A stretch of 64,000 nt of DNA from Natrialba swarupiae. GTDB taxonomy: Archaea; Halobacteriota; Halobacteria; Halobacteriales; Natrialbaceae. The stretch is from positions 1 to 64,000 of the forward strand of contig NZ_VTAW01000002.1 of NCBI RefSeq assembly GCF_008245225.1. The letters run 5' to 3'. Below the pieces are notes generated by a model. The model had not been told where the DNA came from. It saw only the letters and a program-made list of their open reading frames with translations, and did no database searches. The position numbers were made by a program, and so were the translations under genes. Positions 1-8,313 of the stretch are shown here, in pieces. The first letter of the stretch is position 1, and each line of letters starts with the position of its first letter.

Positions 1-83
1 CTTGCAGGGTTGTGGCGCTGCTGGACACAGTTTCCACACCCTGCTGCCTTCGTTGAGAACGTTTCTATGACACGCTCGTAATA

Positions 84-148
84 ATGTACCGGCGAAACCG
101 CAGATGGGCCCCGGGTGCAGCGGGACTGACTGACACCAGACCGTATCA
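84..148. repeat. Degenerate family-1 palindromic element
   Basis: The right end (ACTGACTGACACCAGACC followed by GTATCA) closely matches the end of the copy at 38003-38088, and the left part CCGGCGAAACCGC resembles the stem of the better copies. The pairing right arm is missing, so this is a decayed copy. Its terminal TGATACGG, read on the minus strand, contains the TGA stop codon (146-148) of the adjacent gene. Bases 1-83 show no gene or recognisable signal. Confidence 0.55.
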
Positions 149-928
149 GCGGTCGTTCCGGTCGGGCATCGTCGAGAACCGTTTGACCGCATTCATATCT
201 GGCCGGTCCGACGGCGAGGGCGCGACCGTGGAGTGTCGATCCGCGCCGCCTCTCTGCCCGCCGCGCCCGTCATCCGAGCCGAGATCTGGCTCGAGGAAGC
301 CGTCGTCTTCCTCCCCGCGTCCGTCCTCTTGGTCGTCGGCGTTTTCCTCGCCACCAGCGTCGGCGACCGCCTCCGAACCAGCCTCCTCGAGACGGTCGCG
401 GAGCTGGTCGACCTCGTCTCCGAACGTCTCGAACGGCTCGCTCATTGCCGAACGAAGGCGATCGCCGAGATCGCCGTCCTCGGCCGACTCGGGGTCACGA
501 CCCGACCCCTCGTCCTCGCCGTCTACCACCTCGCTCTCGTCGGCTACCGTCTCGCCCTCGTCACCTGCCACCCCCGATTCGCCGAGCGTCTCTCGAAGAG
601 CGCCGACGGTACCCTCGAGTTCGTCCGCGTCCGACTGCTCCGAGAGCCTCGAGAGACTGATCAGCCGGTCGAGTACCTCGACGTCGGTGGGATCGCCGTG
701 AGCGATCGCCGCCGGGATCGACTCGGGCTCTGACCCATCGGGGAACCGATCCAACCCGACGGCCTCGAGTACCGCTGCAGGTTCGGCGGACGCGAGTATC
801 TCGTCGGCGTCGGCGGCCACCTCGAGGAGCGACTCGACCGACTCGCCGTCGTCCGTGACGGCCGATCCGCCGGCCGCGTCGGCCCGTTCCAGTACGTCGT
901 CCACCCGCTTCTCGAGATCGTGTGACAT
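146..928 (-). CDS. Acidic hypothetical protein, last gene of the four-gene acidic cluster
   Basis: About 260 aa from the ATG at 928 (MSHDLEKRVDD); an in-frame start at 973 would add a basic tail unlike the family and is rejected. The first ~100 residues look folded, with short helices (SVESLLEVAADADEILASAE, then VLDRLISLSRLSE). A D/E/G-rich low-complexity segment follows, with an amphipathic stretch (PFETFGDEVDQLRDRLEEAG) and a short basic end. It has no signal peptide or membrane segment. It lies 51 bp downstream of the glycine-zipper gene at 980-1783 on the same strand, so co-transcription is likely. I do not recognise the family. The stop codon lies inside a palindromic repeat. Confidence 0.75.
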   Translation of the reverse strand: MSHDLEKRVDDVLERADAAGGSAVTDDGESVESLLEVAADADEILASAEPAAVLEAVGLDRFPDGSEPESIPAAIAHGDPTDVEVLDRLISLSRLSEQSDADELEGTVGALRETLGESGVAGDEGETVADESEVVDGEDEGSGRDPESAEDGDLGDRLRSAMSEPFETFGDEVDQLRDRLEEAGSEAVADAGGEENADDQEDGRGEEDDGFLEPDLGSDDGRGGQRGGADRHSTVAPSPSDRPDMNAVKRFSTMPDRNDR

Positions 929-979
929 TGTCGTTGTGGTGTCTGCTCGGCTGGCATCGACACGGCACGTCAACTGATT

Positions 980-1783
980 TCAGTCCGCTTCCGCGTTCGA
1001 CTCGCCGTCCGCGTCGGCCTCCGACTCTTTTTCCGAACCGGCCTCCGCGCCGTCGTCCTCCGCCGCCGTCGCAACCGTCTCGACGATTTCCTCGGTCATC
1101 TCCTCGCGGCTCAGGTTCGCCTTCACGTCGACGTCTTTGGCGATCGACTGGAGGTCCTGGTACGACAACACTCCGAGGAAATCCTCGAGCGTCTCCCGTC
1201 TGAGGTCCTCGAGATCCGCCGCGTCGTACTCGGGGTCGTCGGCTTCGTCCGCCTCGGACTCCGCTTCGTCCGCCCCGGACTCCGCTTCGTCCACAGCCGT
1301 TGGCTCCTCCTCGGTCTCTCCGTCGTCGGCTTCGCTCGCCTCGGCGTCTTCTTCCTCCTCCGTTTCGGCGTCGGTTTCGTCGTCCGACTCCTCGAGGACG
1401 CCCTCGAGCGGCGTCTCCTCGGCGACCGTTTCTCCCGCCGACTCGACGTCCTCGGCCACGTCCTCGCCGACGGACCGGACGGACTCGCCATCGATCGTCT
1501 CGCTGACGGCCTCTCCGATCGCCGACGTCACGTCCGACCGGATCTCTCCGAGGTCGCGATCTTCGTCCTCGAACCCGCTTGCAAGCGCCTCGTGAACGTT
1601 CCGGCCGACCGACTCGCCGAGTTCGCGACCCAGGCGTTCGCCGACCGTCCGCCCGACCGAAGCGCCGATCTCGCCGCCGTCGACCTCGTCCTCGAGCGAG
1701 CCATTGCCGAGTAGCTGGCCGACGTCTACCTGTTCGGTCATCTCCTCGACGACGAGTTCTCGCAGCTCCGAGCCCTCACCCAT
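980..1783 (-). CDS. Acidic protein with glycine zipper and SAP/Rho-N-like C-terminal motif
   Basis: 267 aa from the ATG at 1783; a GTG at 1792 is the alternative. Residues 19-36 carry the motif VDVG...EDEVD shared with the product of 1832-2365. Residues 40-61 form a glycine zipper (G-x3-G spacing, GASVGRTVGERLGRELGES). Residues 130-190 are a nearly pure E/D/A/S linker. Residues 204-238 (LSYQDLQSIAKDVDV, then KANLSREEMTEEIV) resemble the helix-extended-helix of SAP or Rho N-terminal domains, which bind nucleic acid; this is resemblance by eye only. Two paralogues side by side argue for a multi-component structure. Function unknown. Confidence 0.75.
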   Translation of the reverse strand: MGEGSELRELVVEEMTEQVDVGQLLGNGSLEDEVDGGEIGASVGRTVGERLGRELGESVGRNVHEALASGFEDEDRDLGEIRSDVTSAIGEAVSETIDGESVRSVGEDVAEDVESAGETVAEETPLEGVLEESDDETDAETEEEEDAEASEADDGETEEEPTAVDEAESGADEAESEADEADDPEYDAADLEDLRRETLEDFLGVLSYQDLQSIAKDVDVKANLSREEMTEEIVETVATAAEDDGAEAGSEKESEADADGESNAEAD

Positions 1784-1831
1784 CGCGAACACCTCGACTG
1801 TCGCGGTCCTCGAAACGGGGTATACTCACGG

Positions 1832-2365
1832 TTACCCTTCCTCACTCTCTTCGTCGCTCCCGGATTCTTGCTCGTCGTCCGTTTCTGCTCCCGATTCGTC
1901 GGATTCGCCCTCGCTGTCTGCAGCTTCCGACTCGTCCTCGTCAGCCTCGGATTCTTCCTCATCGTCCACGGTCTCTGACTCGTCCGCGCTCTCGTCCTTT
2001 TCGTCTTCTGGCGTCTCCTCTTCGCCGTCCTCCGTCGTCTCTTCCTCGCCCTCGTCGGTTTCTTCCGCTTCGGATTCGTCCTCGAGTTCTCGCTCGTCGG
2101 CGTCCTCGGTGGTGCCGAGCAGTTCGTCCATCACGAGTTCGCCGATCGTACGCCCGAGGCGCTCGCCGATCAGTCGACCGACGGCGGCACCGATCAAGCC
2201 GCCGATGGTCTGGCCGAGCGGCGCGTCCTCGTCGACCTCGTCTTCCCACTGGGTGCCCTCGACGAGTTCGCCGACGTCGACGTTCTCCGTGATTCGTTCG
2301 TAGTCGATCCGTCCCGTCAACGAGTCGGACTCCTCGCCCGACTCCGATGTCGTATCTTGGCTCAT
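1832..2365 (-). CDS. Acidic protein with long glycine zipper, paralogue of the 980-1783 product
   Basis: 177 aa. The N-terminal motif ITENVDVGELVEGTQWEDEV is shared with the downstream gene. Residues 50-76 form a long glycine zipper (LGQTIGGLIGAAVGRLIGER continuing LGRTIGE), of the kind that packs helices in membranes or assemblies. From about residue 85 to the end it is almost wholly E/D/S/G. The ATG at 2365 overlaps the TGA of the upstream 364-aa gene (ATGA), which implies translational coupling. The zipper is amphipathic rather than a classical membrane span because R and E interrupt it. No known function. Confidence 0.8.
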   Translation of the reverse strand: MSQDTTSESGEESDSLTGRIDYERITENVDVGELVEGTQWEDEVDEDAPLGQTIGGLIGAAVGRLIGERLGRTIGELVMDELLGTTEDADERELEDESEAEETDEGEEETTEDGEEETPEDEKDESADESETVDDEEESEADEDESEAADSEGESDESGAETDDEQESGSDEESEEG

Positions 2366-3456
2366 GAGTGTGCCTCCGCTTGCTCCGCACTCGGCTCCGC
2401 TCCGCCGCTCGATTTCTCGGTCTCCGGCTCGAGGTACTCGATGAGTCCCCGAACGAGCTCGCGAACGACCGTCGCCACGAGTTCTTCGATCGGGAGACTC
2501 GGCACGAGCGCGGCGATTACCTCCGCGAGCTTGCTCGCCACCGAAGAGAACAGTCCGCGTACCCAGCCGGCGATCGACGAAAGTATGCCGCCGGACGATT
2601 CGTCGTCCCCTTCACCTCCGATATCGGGCGTCACGTCCTCGGGGACGAGTTCCTCCCCGCTGCCGAGGAGGCCGCCGACGAACTCCCGTGGCTTGTTCGC
2701 CAGTCCCGCGATCCAGCCAGTGATTCTGTTCAACGCGCCGGTGAGCCACGATTTTGGCTTCCCGAGTACCGATTTCACCTTCTCGAGCGCCGAGCTTGGA
2801 GCGTTCAACAGCCCGCTTACCGCGGACAACAGGTTCCCGAGCAGGTTACCCTCGCCCGGCCGGGCCGAGACGTCGAGCGTCACCGGATTGAGGTTCACCT
2901 CGAGTCCGAGCAGGTCGAGAAACAGCCCGTCGAGGTCGAGATGTAGGACGCCCGAGGCCTCGTCGCTCTCGTAGACGTCCTCGGCGTCGTCGGCGTGGCC
3001 CTCCTCGCGGTCCTCCGTAGTGGACTCCTCCTCGTCTTCCTCGTCGCCGGTTTCCGCCTCGTCTTCGTTCGCTTCGTCCTCCTCGTCGGCCGAGGTTTGA
3101 CTCTTGCCCTCGCTTTCTTCTTCCTCCTCTTTCGATGCCTCTTCTTCCGCCTCGTCTTCGTCCGTTTCGTCCGTCGACTCTTCGTCCGCTTCGTCGCCGT
3201 CTTCGGCCTCCGTCTCGTCTTCTTGTTCTCCGCCCTCCGGTGCGCCCCCCTCGTCCGACTCCGCCTCCCTCTCGTCGTCGCCGTCGTCCTCCGCCTCGGG
3301 TTCTTGGCCGTCCGATTCCTCTTCGACCGCCTGGCCGCCGTCGGGGAGCACGCGACGAGCGCGGTCGCTCGCGTCCTCCGACCGATAACGGCGGTTCGAC
3401 AGGAGCCGGTCCTCGAGGAGTTCCTCGTTCCCATCGTGTCCTGGTCCCGCTGTCAT
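2362..3456 (-). CDS. Acidic-linker protein with LDLLGLEVNLNPV-GNLLGNLL domain, first gene of cluster
   Basis: 364 aa. Residues 1-45 are basic/mixed and residues 46-165 are an extreme E/D tract. Residues 170-218 hold the motif LHLDLDGLFLDLLGLEVNLN, then PVTLDVSARPG and GNLLGNLLSAVSGLL. From memory, motifs of the type LDLLGL-x-V...GNLLGNLL-C-A-x-A-G-LL recur in uncharacterised bacterial and haloarchaeal proteins, sometimes at surfaces; I know of no assigned function. Residues 224-265 and 290-342 are amphipathic helices, ending PIEELVATVVRELVRGLIEY. No signal peptide or lipobox. It starts the cluster and is translationally coupled to the next gene. Confidence 0.8.
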   Translation of the reverse strand: MTAGPGHDGNEELLEDRLLSNRRYRSEDASDRARRVLPDGGQAVEEESDGQEPEAEDDGDDEREAESDEGGAPEGGEQEDETEAEDGDEADEESTDETDEDEAEEEASKEEEEESEGKSQTSADEEDEANEDEAETGDEEDEEESTTEDREEGHADDAEDVYESDEASGVLHLDLDGLFLDLLGLEVNLNPVTLDVSARPGEGNLLGNLLSAVSGLLNAPSSALEKVKSVLGKPKSWLTGALNRITGWIAGLANKPREFVGGLLGSGEELVPEDVTPDIGGEGDDESSGGILSSIAGWVRGLFSSVASKLAEVIAALVPSLPIEELVATVVRELVRGLIEYLEPETEKSSGGAEPSAEQAEAHS

Positions 3457-3595
3457 TATCCGAGACCAACCACCAGCGACAGCGTTGTCGTAATTGGCCT
3501 TGCGTGTGCGACTCGAAGCCGGAACGCGTTCCCGGACGGGTCCTACGAATCAAAACGAGTGACGGTCACCACCGGAACGAGCGGATAGCAGCCAG

Positions 3596-3680
3596 TGATA
3601 CGGATTGCTGTAACGGTTTACCGGTGAAACCACAGACGGCTCGTGGTTTCACCGGTAACGATTTACAGCAGACCGTATGA
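3596..3680. repeat. Family-1 palindromic element, 85 bp, best-preserved stem
   Basis: The ends are TGATACGGATTGCTGTAA and TTTACAGCAGACCGTATGA. Inside are two perfectly complementary 16-nt arms (TTACCGGTGAAACCAC at 3618-3633 and GTGGTTTCACCGGTAA at 3643-3658) with a 9-nt loop. Related copies lie at 21613, 38003, 48443 and 56484. It sits upstream of the acidic cluster and downstream of the DUF2797 gene. No open reading frame is implied. Confidence 0.85.
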
Positions 3681-3723
3681 GAGACGAACGAGTTGAGGCC
3701 ACCGAGGAGCAAACGGGTTGCGG

Positions 3724-4476
3724 TCACTCGAAGGAAGCGAACGACGATTGCAGCGACCGGTTCGTCTCGCCGTCCTCGAGTTCGTAGCCGACCAGATCCC
3801 GCACGTCGACGGCGTAGGTCGTCCCGCCGCGCTCGAGGACGAGCAGTCGCCCCTTCACGCCGACGACGGTCCCCGACGCGATAGTCTCCCGGACTGGTCG
3901 ACTCTCGAGGTCGAATCCGTAGTCGAACGCGAACCGATCGATCACGTCGAACTCCTCGAGGACGTCCTCCCACGCCGCCTCGTCGACCTCGCTCGCGAGC
4001 GACTCGACTTTCGGTCCGGTTCGTACCCGATCGACCAGCCAGTCGGCGATCTCGGCCTCGAGTTCGCGGGCGATGCGGCCGTTCGAGACGGTGTGGACGT
4101 GGGCCGCCCTGTCGGCGCCCTGCTCGCGGAGGCGGGTCTCGAGCCGGCGGAGCTTCGTCACGCCGACTTTGAACGTCTCGGGTGCGAACGCGGCGACGTA
4201 GACGGCGTGTTCCTCGTAGCAGTCCATCTCGTCTTTCAGGCAGGTTCCCGTACAGCGAGCGCAGACCCACGTACTGGTGTGGTACTCACAGTACGGGGCC
4301 GATGACCGGTCGCAGGCGACGTGGTCGCCGTCGTCGACGACGCCGGCACACCGCCGCGTCCCGAGCGAGTACGACAACGACTCCCCCGGCTCGAGGGGGT
4401 GACGGGTGAGTTCCCCGTCGTCGGCGATCACCAGCGCCGAACCGCGTCCGCTCGGCTCGTACCCGACCAGTTGCAC
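3724..4476 (-). CDS. DUF2797 family protein
   Basis: 250 aa from the GTG at 4476 (VQLVGYEP). An upstream in-frame ATG at 4569 would run through the promoter. I chose the GTG because a TATA-like box (4502-4507) sits 26-31 nt upstream, as for a leaderless haloarchaeal transcript. A zinc-type cysteine cluster spans about residues 50-95 (RRCAGVVDDGDHVACDRSS, then C-E-Y-H, CARCTGTC). It is followed by the FAPETFKVGVTKLRR region typical of DUF2797 and a small beta C-terminal domain. The family's role is not established, though the cysteines suggest a structural metal site. It is divergent from the BsuPI-like gene. Confidence 0.8.
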   Translation of the reverse strand: MQLVGYEPSGRGSALVIADDGELTRHPLEPGESLSYSLGTRRCAGVVDDGDHVACDRSSAPYCEYHTSTWVCARCTGTCLKDEMDCYEEHAVYVAAFAPETFKVGVTKLRRLETRLREQGADRAAHVHTVSNGRIARELEAEIADWLVDRVRTGPKVESLASEVDEAAWEDVLEEFDVIDRFAFDYGFDLESRPVRETIASGTVVGVKGRLLVLERGGTTYAVDVRDLVGYELEDGETNRSLQSSFASFE

Positions 4477-4601
4477 GGTACCGGGTAGACCCCGATCACC
4501 GATATAGCGTTCGCCTCGCGGCGGGTCGGAACACCACGGTGGGTTGGCCACCCACCACGACTGCACCAATCACTTTACGCCCGGGCATCGAGTGTCGAGC
4601 C

Positions 4602-4955
4602 ATGACGCTCGAGGGGACGCTCGAGGTGGCTGTCTCGAGGGACGAACGCGGCGAGCGGACGGTCGCGTTCGCGTTCACCGTCACGAACGCGGGGTCGGAC
4701 CCGCTCGAGTTGCAGTTTCCGGACGCGGCGAACGCCGAGTTCGTCGTCCAGGACGAGGGACGCGAGGTCTGGCGATTCACCGAGGGCCGTGCGTTCGCAC
4801 AGGTTCTTGGGTCAGAACGGTTGGGCGGCGGGGAGTCGACGACCTACGAGGGCGAGTGGGACGATCCGATCCCGGGAACGTACACCGCCGTCGCAGCGCT
4901 TCGGTCGAGAGAACACGACTGCAAAGGGCGAACCGAGTTCGACGTCCCGGAGTGA
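4602..4955 (+). CDS. BsuPI-related domain protein
   Basis: 117 aa from the ATG at 4602 (MTLEGTLEVAVS). The single beta-sandwich domain resembles the intracellular proteinase inhibitor BsuPI fold, with characteristic phrases FTVTNAGSDPLELQFPDAAN and WRFTEGRAFAQVL and the closing PGTYTAVAALRS. There is no signal peptide, so it is probably cytoplasmic. A Bacillus-like inhibitor role is not shown for archaeal members. The gene is short and monocistronic, divergent from the DUF2797 gene. Its TGA begins a degenerate palindromic element. Confidence 0.75.
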   Translation: MTLEGTLEVAVSRDERGERTVAFAFTVTNAGSDPLELQFPDAANAEFVVQDEGREVWRFTEGRAFAQVLGSERLGGGESTTYEGEWDDPIPGTYTAVAALRSREHDCKGRTEFDVPE

Positions 4956-5063
4956 GCGACTGACGTCAGTCGCCACCCTCTCGTAGGTGTGGGCTGACTG
5001 GTTGTCGGCCGATCGCCCGCCGGTGTGCGATCGGCCGGGACAGACTCGTTGTAGTCCGTATCA
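4953..5063. repeat. Degenerate family-1-like palindromic element
   Basis: The right end (GTAGTCCGTATCA) matches the family-1 terminus. The core is a perfect 11-bp inverted repeat, CGGCCGATCGC (5006-5016) and GCGATCGGCCG (5027-5037), with a 10-nt loop. The left end coincides with the stop codon of the BsuPI-like gene, but the TGATACGG box is not conserved there. Confidence 0.45.
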
Positions 5064-5272
5064 GTCGTTATCCAATCCAAACAGGGTTCGTACGGTTCCG
5101 TTCGATTTTCGTGAGATTGGAACGAGAAGCACCATCACACGATCAACGAGGTATCGAGAAGAGTACGATATCGGAATTCAGGTCGTATGGACGAGAAACC
5201 ATTTTCGGAGGTATAGGAGATATATTCGACTTCGTCAGAGAGTATAAATCGACGCTCTCCCAATGGCTCGAC
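4956..5272. other. 317-bp intergenic region before cbiX
   Basis: It holds the degenerate palindrome (to 5063), then AT-richer DNA and the cbiX promoter. I see no coding signal. An in-frame upstream extension of cbiX to 5111 encodes a sequence unlike CbiX and crosses the TATA box, so it is not used. Confidence 0.6.
5243..5249 (+). promoter_or_regulatory. TATA box of cbiX
   Basis: TATAAAT lies 24-30 nt upstream of the ATG at 5273. This is the spacing of leaderless haloarchaeal transcripts and supports the chosen start. Confidence 0.65.
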
Positions 5273-6187
5273 ATGCAAGCGCTGGTCGTCGCGGCACACG
5301 GATCGCATCTGAATCCGGACGCCTCCGATCCGACCTACGCCCACGCGGACGCCATCCGCGAGACGGGCGCGTTCGACGAGGTCCGCGAGGCGTTCTGGAA
5401 GGAAGAACCGCACTTCCGCGAGGTGATTCGTACCCTCGAGTCCGAGGAGGTGTTCGTCGTTCCGCTCTTTATCAGCGAGGGATACTTCACCGAGCAGGTG
5501 ATTCCACGAGAACTGCGCCTCGAGGGGTGGGACCCTGAGCAGTGGGATTCGGACGGGACCAGCGCCACGGAGGTCACCCTCTCGGTCGGCGACGCGAACA
5601 AGACCGTCCACTACTGTGGACCCGTCGGGACCCACGACGCGATGACGGACGTGATCGTCGGACGCGCCGAACGGGTCACCGAGGACCCGGACGTCGGAGA
5701 GGGGTTCGGCCTCGCGGTCGTCGGCCACGGCACCGAACGGAACGAAAACTCCGCGAAGGCGATCGAGTACCACACCGACCGCATCCGCGAGCGCGACCGC
5801 TTCGACGAGGTACAGGCGCTGTTCATGGACGAGGAGCCCGAGGTCGACGACGTCACCGACTTCTTCGAGAGCGAGGACGTCGTCGTCGTCCCGCTGTTCG
5901 TCGCCGACGGCTACCACACCCAGGAGGATATTCCCGAGGATATGGGCCTGACCGATGACTTCCGCCTGGGGTGGGACGTCCCGGCGGCGGTCGACGGCCA
6001 CCGGATCTGGTACGCCGGCGCCGTCGGCACGGAGGACCTGATGGCCGACGTCGTCTTAGAGCGTGCGGCCGACGCCGGTGCGGAACTCGGCGACGCCATC
6101 GAGATCGTTCGAGCAGGAGCGGGCGGTTCGGTCACGGAACCCGCCGATGTGGACGGAACGGCCGGGACGACGAAAACGGGTGACTGA
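5273..6187 (+). CDS. cbiX: Sirohydrochlorin cobaltochelatase CbiX-type, two-domain
   Basis: 304 aa from MQALVVAAHGSH. The protein contains two tandem chelatase-like halves: residues 1-~125 (VVAAHGSHLNPD, later VFVVPLFISEGYFT) and ~145-270 (LAVVGHGTERNENS, VVVVPLFVADGYHT). The catalytic histidine of class II chelatases is visible in both (AHGSH, GHGTE). The family inserts Co2+ into sirohydrochlorin in the anaerobic B12 pathway; related enzymes insert Fe or Ni. The downstream gene follows at 2 bp and encodes a DR2241-like Cys-rich protein that commonly accompanies CbiX, so they form an operon. Other cobalamin genes (cbiE, cbiA, cbiL) lie 21-26 kb away. Confidence 0.85.
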   Translation: MQALVVAAHGSHLNPDASDPTYAHADAIRETGAFDEVREAFWKEEPHFREVIRTLESEEVFVVPLFISEGYFTEQVIPRELRLEGWDPEQWDSDGTSATEVTLSVGDANKTVHYCGPVGTHDAMTDVIVGRAERVTEDPDVGEGFGLAVVGHGTERNENSAKAIEYHTDRIRERDRFDEVQALFMDEEPEVDDVTDFFESEDVVVVPLFVADGYHTQEDIPEDMGLTDDFRLGWDVPAAVDGHRIWYAGAVGTEDLMADVVLERAADAGAELGDAIEIVRAGAGGSVTEPADVDGTAGTTKTGD

Positions 6188-6189
6188 TC

Positions 6190-7422
6190 GTGGCTGACGC
6201 GACCGATTCGTCGGATCCCGTCGACGCCCTGCTCGCGACGGTCGACGACGGCGACGTCGCGTTCGACGGGCTCCGCCTCGAGCCCGTAGCCGACGGCGAT
6301 GACGGGCGGTTTGCCCTCGAGACGCCGACGCTCGATCGATCGACGTTCGGGCGGTCGGAGCTCCGAGACGTCCTCGAGACGGTCGAGGAGTACGTCACCA
6401 ACTGGTACTACTGGCAGGGAGACGTCGGCGGTGAGGGAACCGCTCGACGGGCGTTCCTGCGGTGGTGTGAACGGGCACCCGTCGTCGGCGAGGCCGTGAC
6501 CGCCCCTAGCGCGGAGACGACACTCGAGGCGAACCGAACAGCACGGGAGACGGCGAACGGGACAGCGCCGGAGACGACTGCCGAAGCCGATCAGTCACTC
6601 CAGGTACCACAGCGACAGGACGCGCTTCGTGACGGCATCGACCGGGAGTGGGGACAGCTCTGTATCACCGCCCGGTTCGTCGACGTCGACGAACCCGACG
6701 GAGTTCGCGTCTACGACCTCTGGCACGTCGACGACGCCGACAGCGACGTCGCGGACCTCGAGGTATACGACGACCCCCGGACCGCCCGCGAGATCGCGAC
6801 GACGGACGAGGACGGCCGATACCGACCGCTGAAGACGGCACCGACGCTTCCGTCGGGCTGGGCGTTCACCGGTCTGTCGGGCGACGAACTCGTCGAAACG
6901 GTCGGCTCCGTCTATCCGGCGACGATCGCCAACTGGCACCGCGAACGACTGGGTGAACTCGACGTCGACCACTGGCTCGAGACCGCCGAGCGCCAGACCG
7001 GTATCTACGACGTCGTCGACGAACTGCCCCGCGACGCCGTCGAGTGGATGGCTGACGCCTGTTGTGTCGACTCACAGTGTCTCCGTCGTCGCGAGTGGGA
7101 GTACGAGGAGGGCGACGAACTCGACGTCGACGGCGGCGACGGCCCGTTCCCCTGCCGGGAGCCTTGCTCGCTCGTCGTCGCCGCCGCCCGCAAGTGGGCG
7201 ATCCTCGAGTCGGAGACGGAACGGACGTACGAACTCGAGTTGACGACGAGCGAGTTCAACCAGCTCGGAGAGCTGATCGATGCGGTCGCCGAGGGGCGAA
7301 CCGACGAGATCCGCGAGGCGGACCTGGGAGACGGCGCGAACCGATACCGGGCGCGGTACCTGCGCGCAAAGCGGTTCGACGACGACGGCCTCGAGGCGCG
7401 AAAACGCCCGGAGGAGTACTGA
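6190..7422 (+). CDS. DR2241 family protein, candidate 4Fe-4S partner of CbiX
   Basis: 410 aa from the GTG at 6190, two bases after the cbiX stop. The N-terminal half is acidic, with the phrase VEEYVTNWYYWQGDV. The C-terminal half carries a cysteine cluster (ACCVDSQCLRRREW, later FPCREPCSL) suited to an iron-sulfur cluster. DR2241-type domains are found next to or fused with CbiX, and a role in electron transfer or enzyme stabilisation has been suggested for the family. Position and cysteine pattern support this here; the exact reaction is unknown. A Thr/Glu-rich insert near residues 105-135 looks like a flexible linker. Confidence 0.7.
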   Translation: MADATDSSDPVDALLATVDDGDVAFDGLRLEPVADGDDGRFALETPTLDRSTFGRSELRDVLETVEEYVTNWYYWQGDVGGEGTARRAFLRWCERAPVVGEAVTAPSAETTLEANRTARETANGTAPETTAEADQSLQVPQRQDALRDGIDREWGQLCITARFVDVDEPDGVRVYDLWHVDDADSDVADLEVYDDPRTAREIATTDEDGRYRPLKTAPTLPSGWAFTGLSGDELVETVGSVYPATIANWHRERLGELDVDHWLETAERQTGIYDVVDELPRDAVEWMADACCVDSQCLRRREWEYEEGDELDVDGGDGPFPCREPCSLVVAAARKWAILESETERTYELELTTSEFNQLGELIDAVAEGRTDEIREADLGDGANRYRARYLRAKRFDDDGLEARKRPEEY

Positions 7423-7441
7423 CGAGAATCCGCTCGGGTGG

Positions 7442-8020
7442 TTAGTGTACGAGTAACCAGAGCGCGACGACCACGCCCCCTGCGACGATCCCGAGGCCGA
7501 CCAGTGCGACGAGGCCGCCGATCGTGGCTGCCGTCATTGCCGCGATCGCGAGCGCGAGAACGCCGAGTACGAGCACGCCAGCGGTCGACGCTCCGTGCCC
7601 GAACGCCTCCGCGATTCGTTCGATAGTCGTCGGCTCCGGCGGAGACCGGTCGGGAGTTGCGAGTGAGTTATCGATCTCCACGTCGGCTGGACTGGGAACG
7701 ATCGTCAGATCGATCTCGAGCGATTCGGACCCGTAACCGGTCAGAATCTCGAGTTCGCCGCTGATCGGGTCGTCGAGATGATCCGAGTCGACGGCGACCG
7801 GGACGACGGTAACGTCCTCCGGTTCGATGTAGTAGTTCGGCGCGTCGATCGATGCGGCTCGATCGAGATCGCCACCGAGTCGACAGTGGACGTGGGCAGG
7901 TCGTTCGTGACCACGCAGGACGACCGAGATCCGCCGATGCGTCTGGAGTGACTCGAGATCCGCCTCGAGCGTGTTCGCGCTCCCGCGGTTGACGTGGACG
8001 GTGATCTCGGTGTCGCGCAC
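7442..8020 (-). CDS. Haloarchaeal membrane-anchored beta-domain protein (possibly DUF7524)
   Basis: 192 aa. Residues 1-~110 form a soluble, beta-rich domain (TEITVHVNRGSANTLEADLE, later GELEILTGYGSESLEIDLTI). About residues 138-190 form two hydrophobic helices (GVLVLGVLALAIAAMTAAT and GLVALVGLGIVAGGVVVALW). From memory it matches a Halobacteria-only family listed as DUF7524; I could not check this. It precedes nothing obvious functionally and is 15 bp downstream of the Trm112-like gene on the same strand. Confidence 0.65.
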   Translation of the reverse strand: MRDTEITVHVNRGSANTLEADLESLQTHRRISVVLRGHERPAHVHCRLGGDLDRAASIDAPNYYIEPEDVTVVPVAVDSDHLDDPISGELEILTGYGSESLEIDLTIVPSPADVEIDNSLATPDRSPPEPTTIERIAEAFGHGASTAGVLVLGVLALAIAAMTAATIGGLVALVGLGIVAGGVVVALWLLVH

Positions 8021-8035
8021 GGTCGATCTGGCCGA

Positions 8036-8236
8036 TCAGGCCGGTGTCTCCTCGCGCATGTCCGGCGGCAACAGGTTCGGGATTCCGTCCTCGATCGGGT
8101 ACTCCTCGCCGCACTCGGTGCAGACGAGCGTCCCCGAGACGACTTCCTCGCCGTCGTCAGCGTACTCTGCGTCCTCGAGTTCCAGTTCGCTTTTGTCGAG
8201 CGGGCAGCGGAGAATCTCCAGTAACGACTCCTTCAT
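8036..8236 (-). CDS. Trm112/UPF0434-like zinc protein
   Basis: 66 aa from MKESLLEILRCPLDK. It has the zinc-ribbon pattern C-P-x-D...C-T-E-C-G and ends IEDGIPNLLPPDMR, as in Trm112-family and UPF0434 proteins. In Archaea and eukaryotes Trm112 is the activating partner of several tRNA, rRNA and protein methyltransferases, so this is a likely methyltransferase subunit. The longer open frame upstream of the ATG is a shadow of the DUF389 gene. It is probably co-transcribed with 7442-8020. Confidence 0.8.
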   Translation of the reverse strand: MKESLLEILRCPLDKSELELEDAEYADDGEEVVSGTLVCTECGEEYPIEDGIPNLLPPDMREETPA

Positions 8237-8313
8237 AGTACGTAGGCTGGCCGCATCCAGCAAAAGGTTTCGGGAACATCGATGACCGCTGCTCGTTCTC
8301 TCGATCGCGACCG

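Noticed and set aside
3566-4270. Open frame opposite the DUF2797 gene region
   Set aside because: It is highly arginine-rich, typical of a wrong-frame translation, and overlaps a palindromic repeat.
5064-5272. Possible cobalamin riboswitch before cbiX
   Set aside because: No B12-box-like motif was seen, and the TATA box 24-30 nt before the ATG leaves no leader for a riboswitch.
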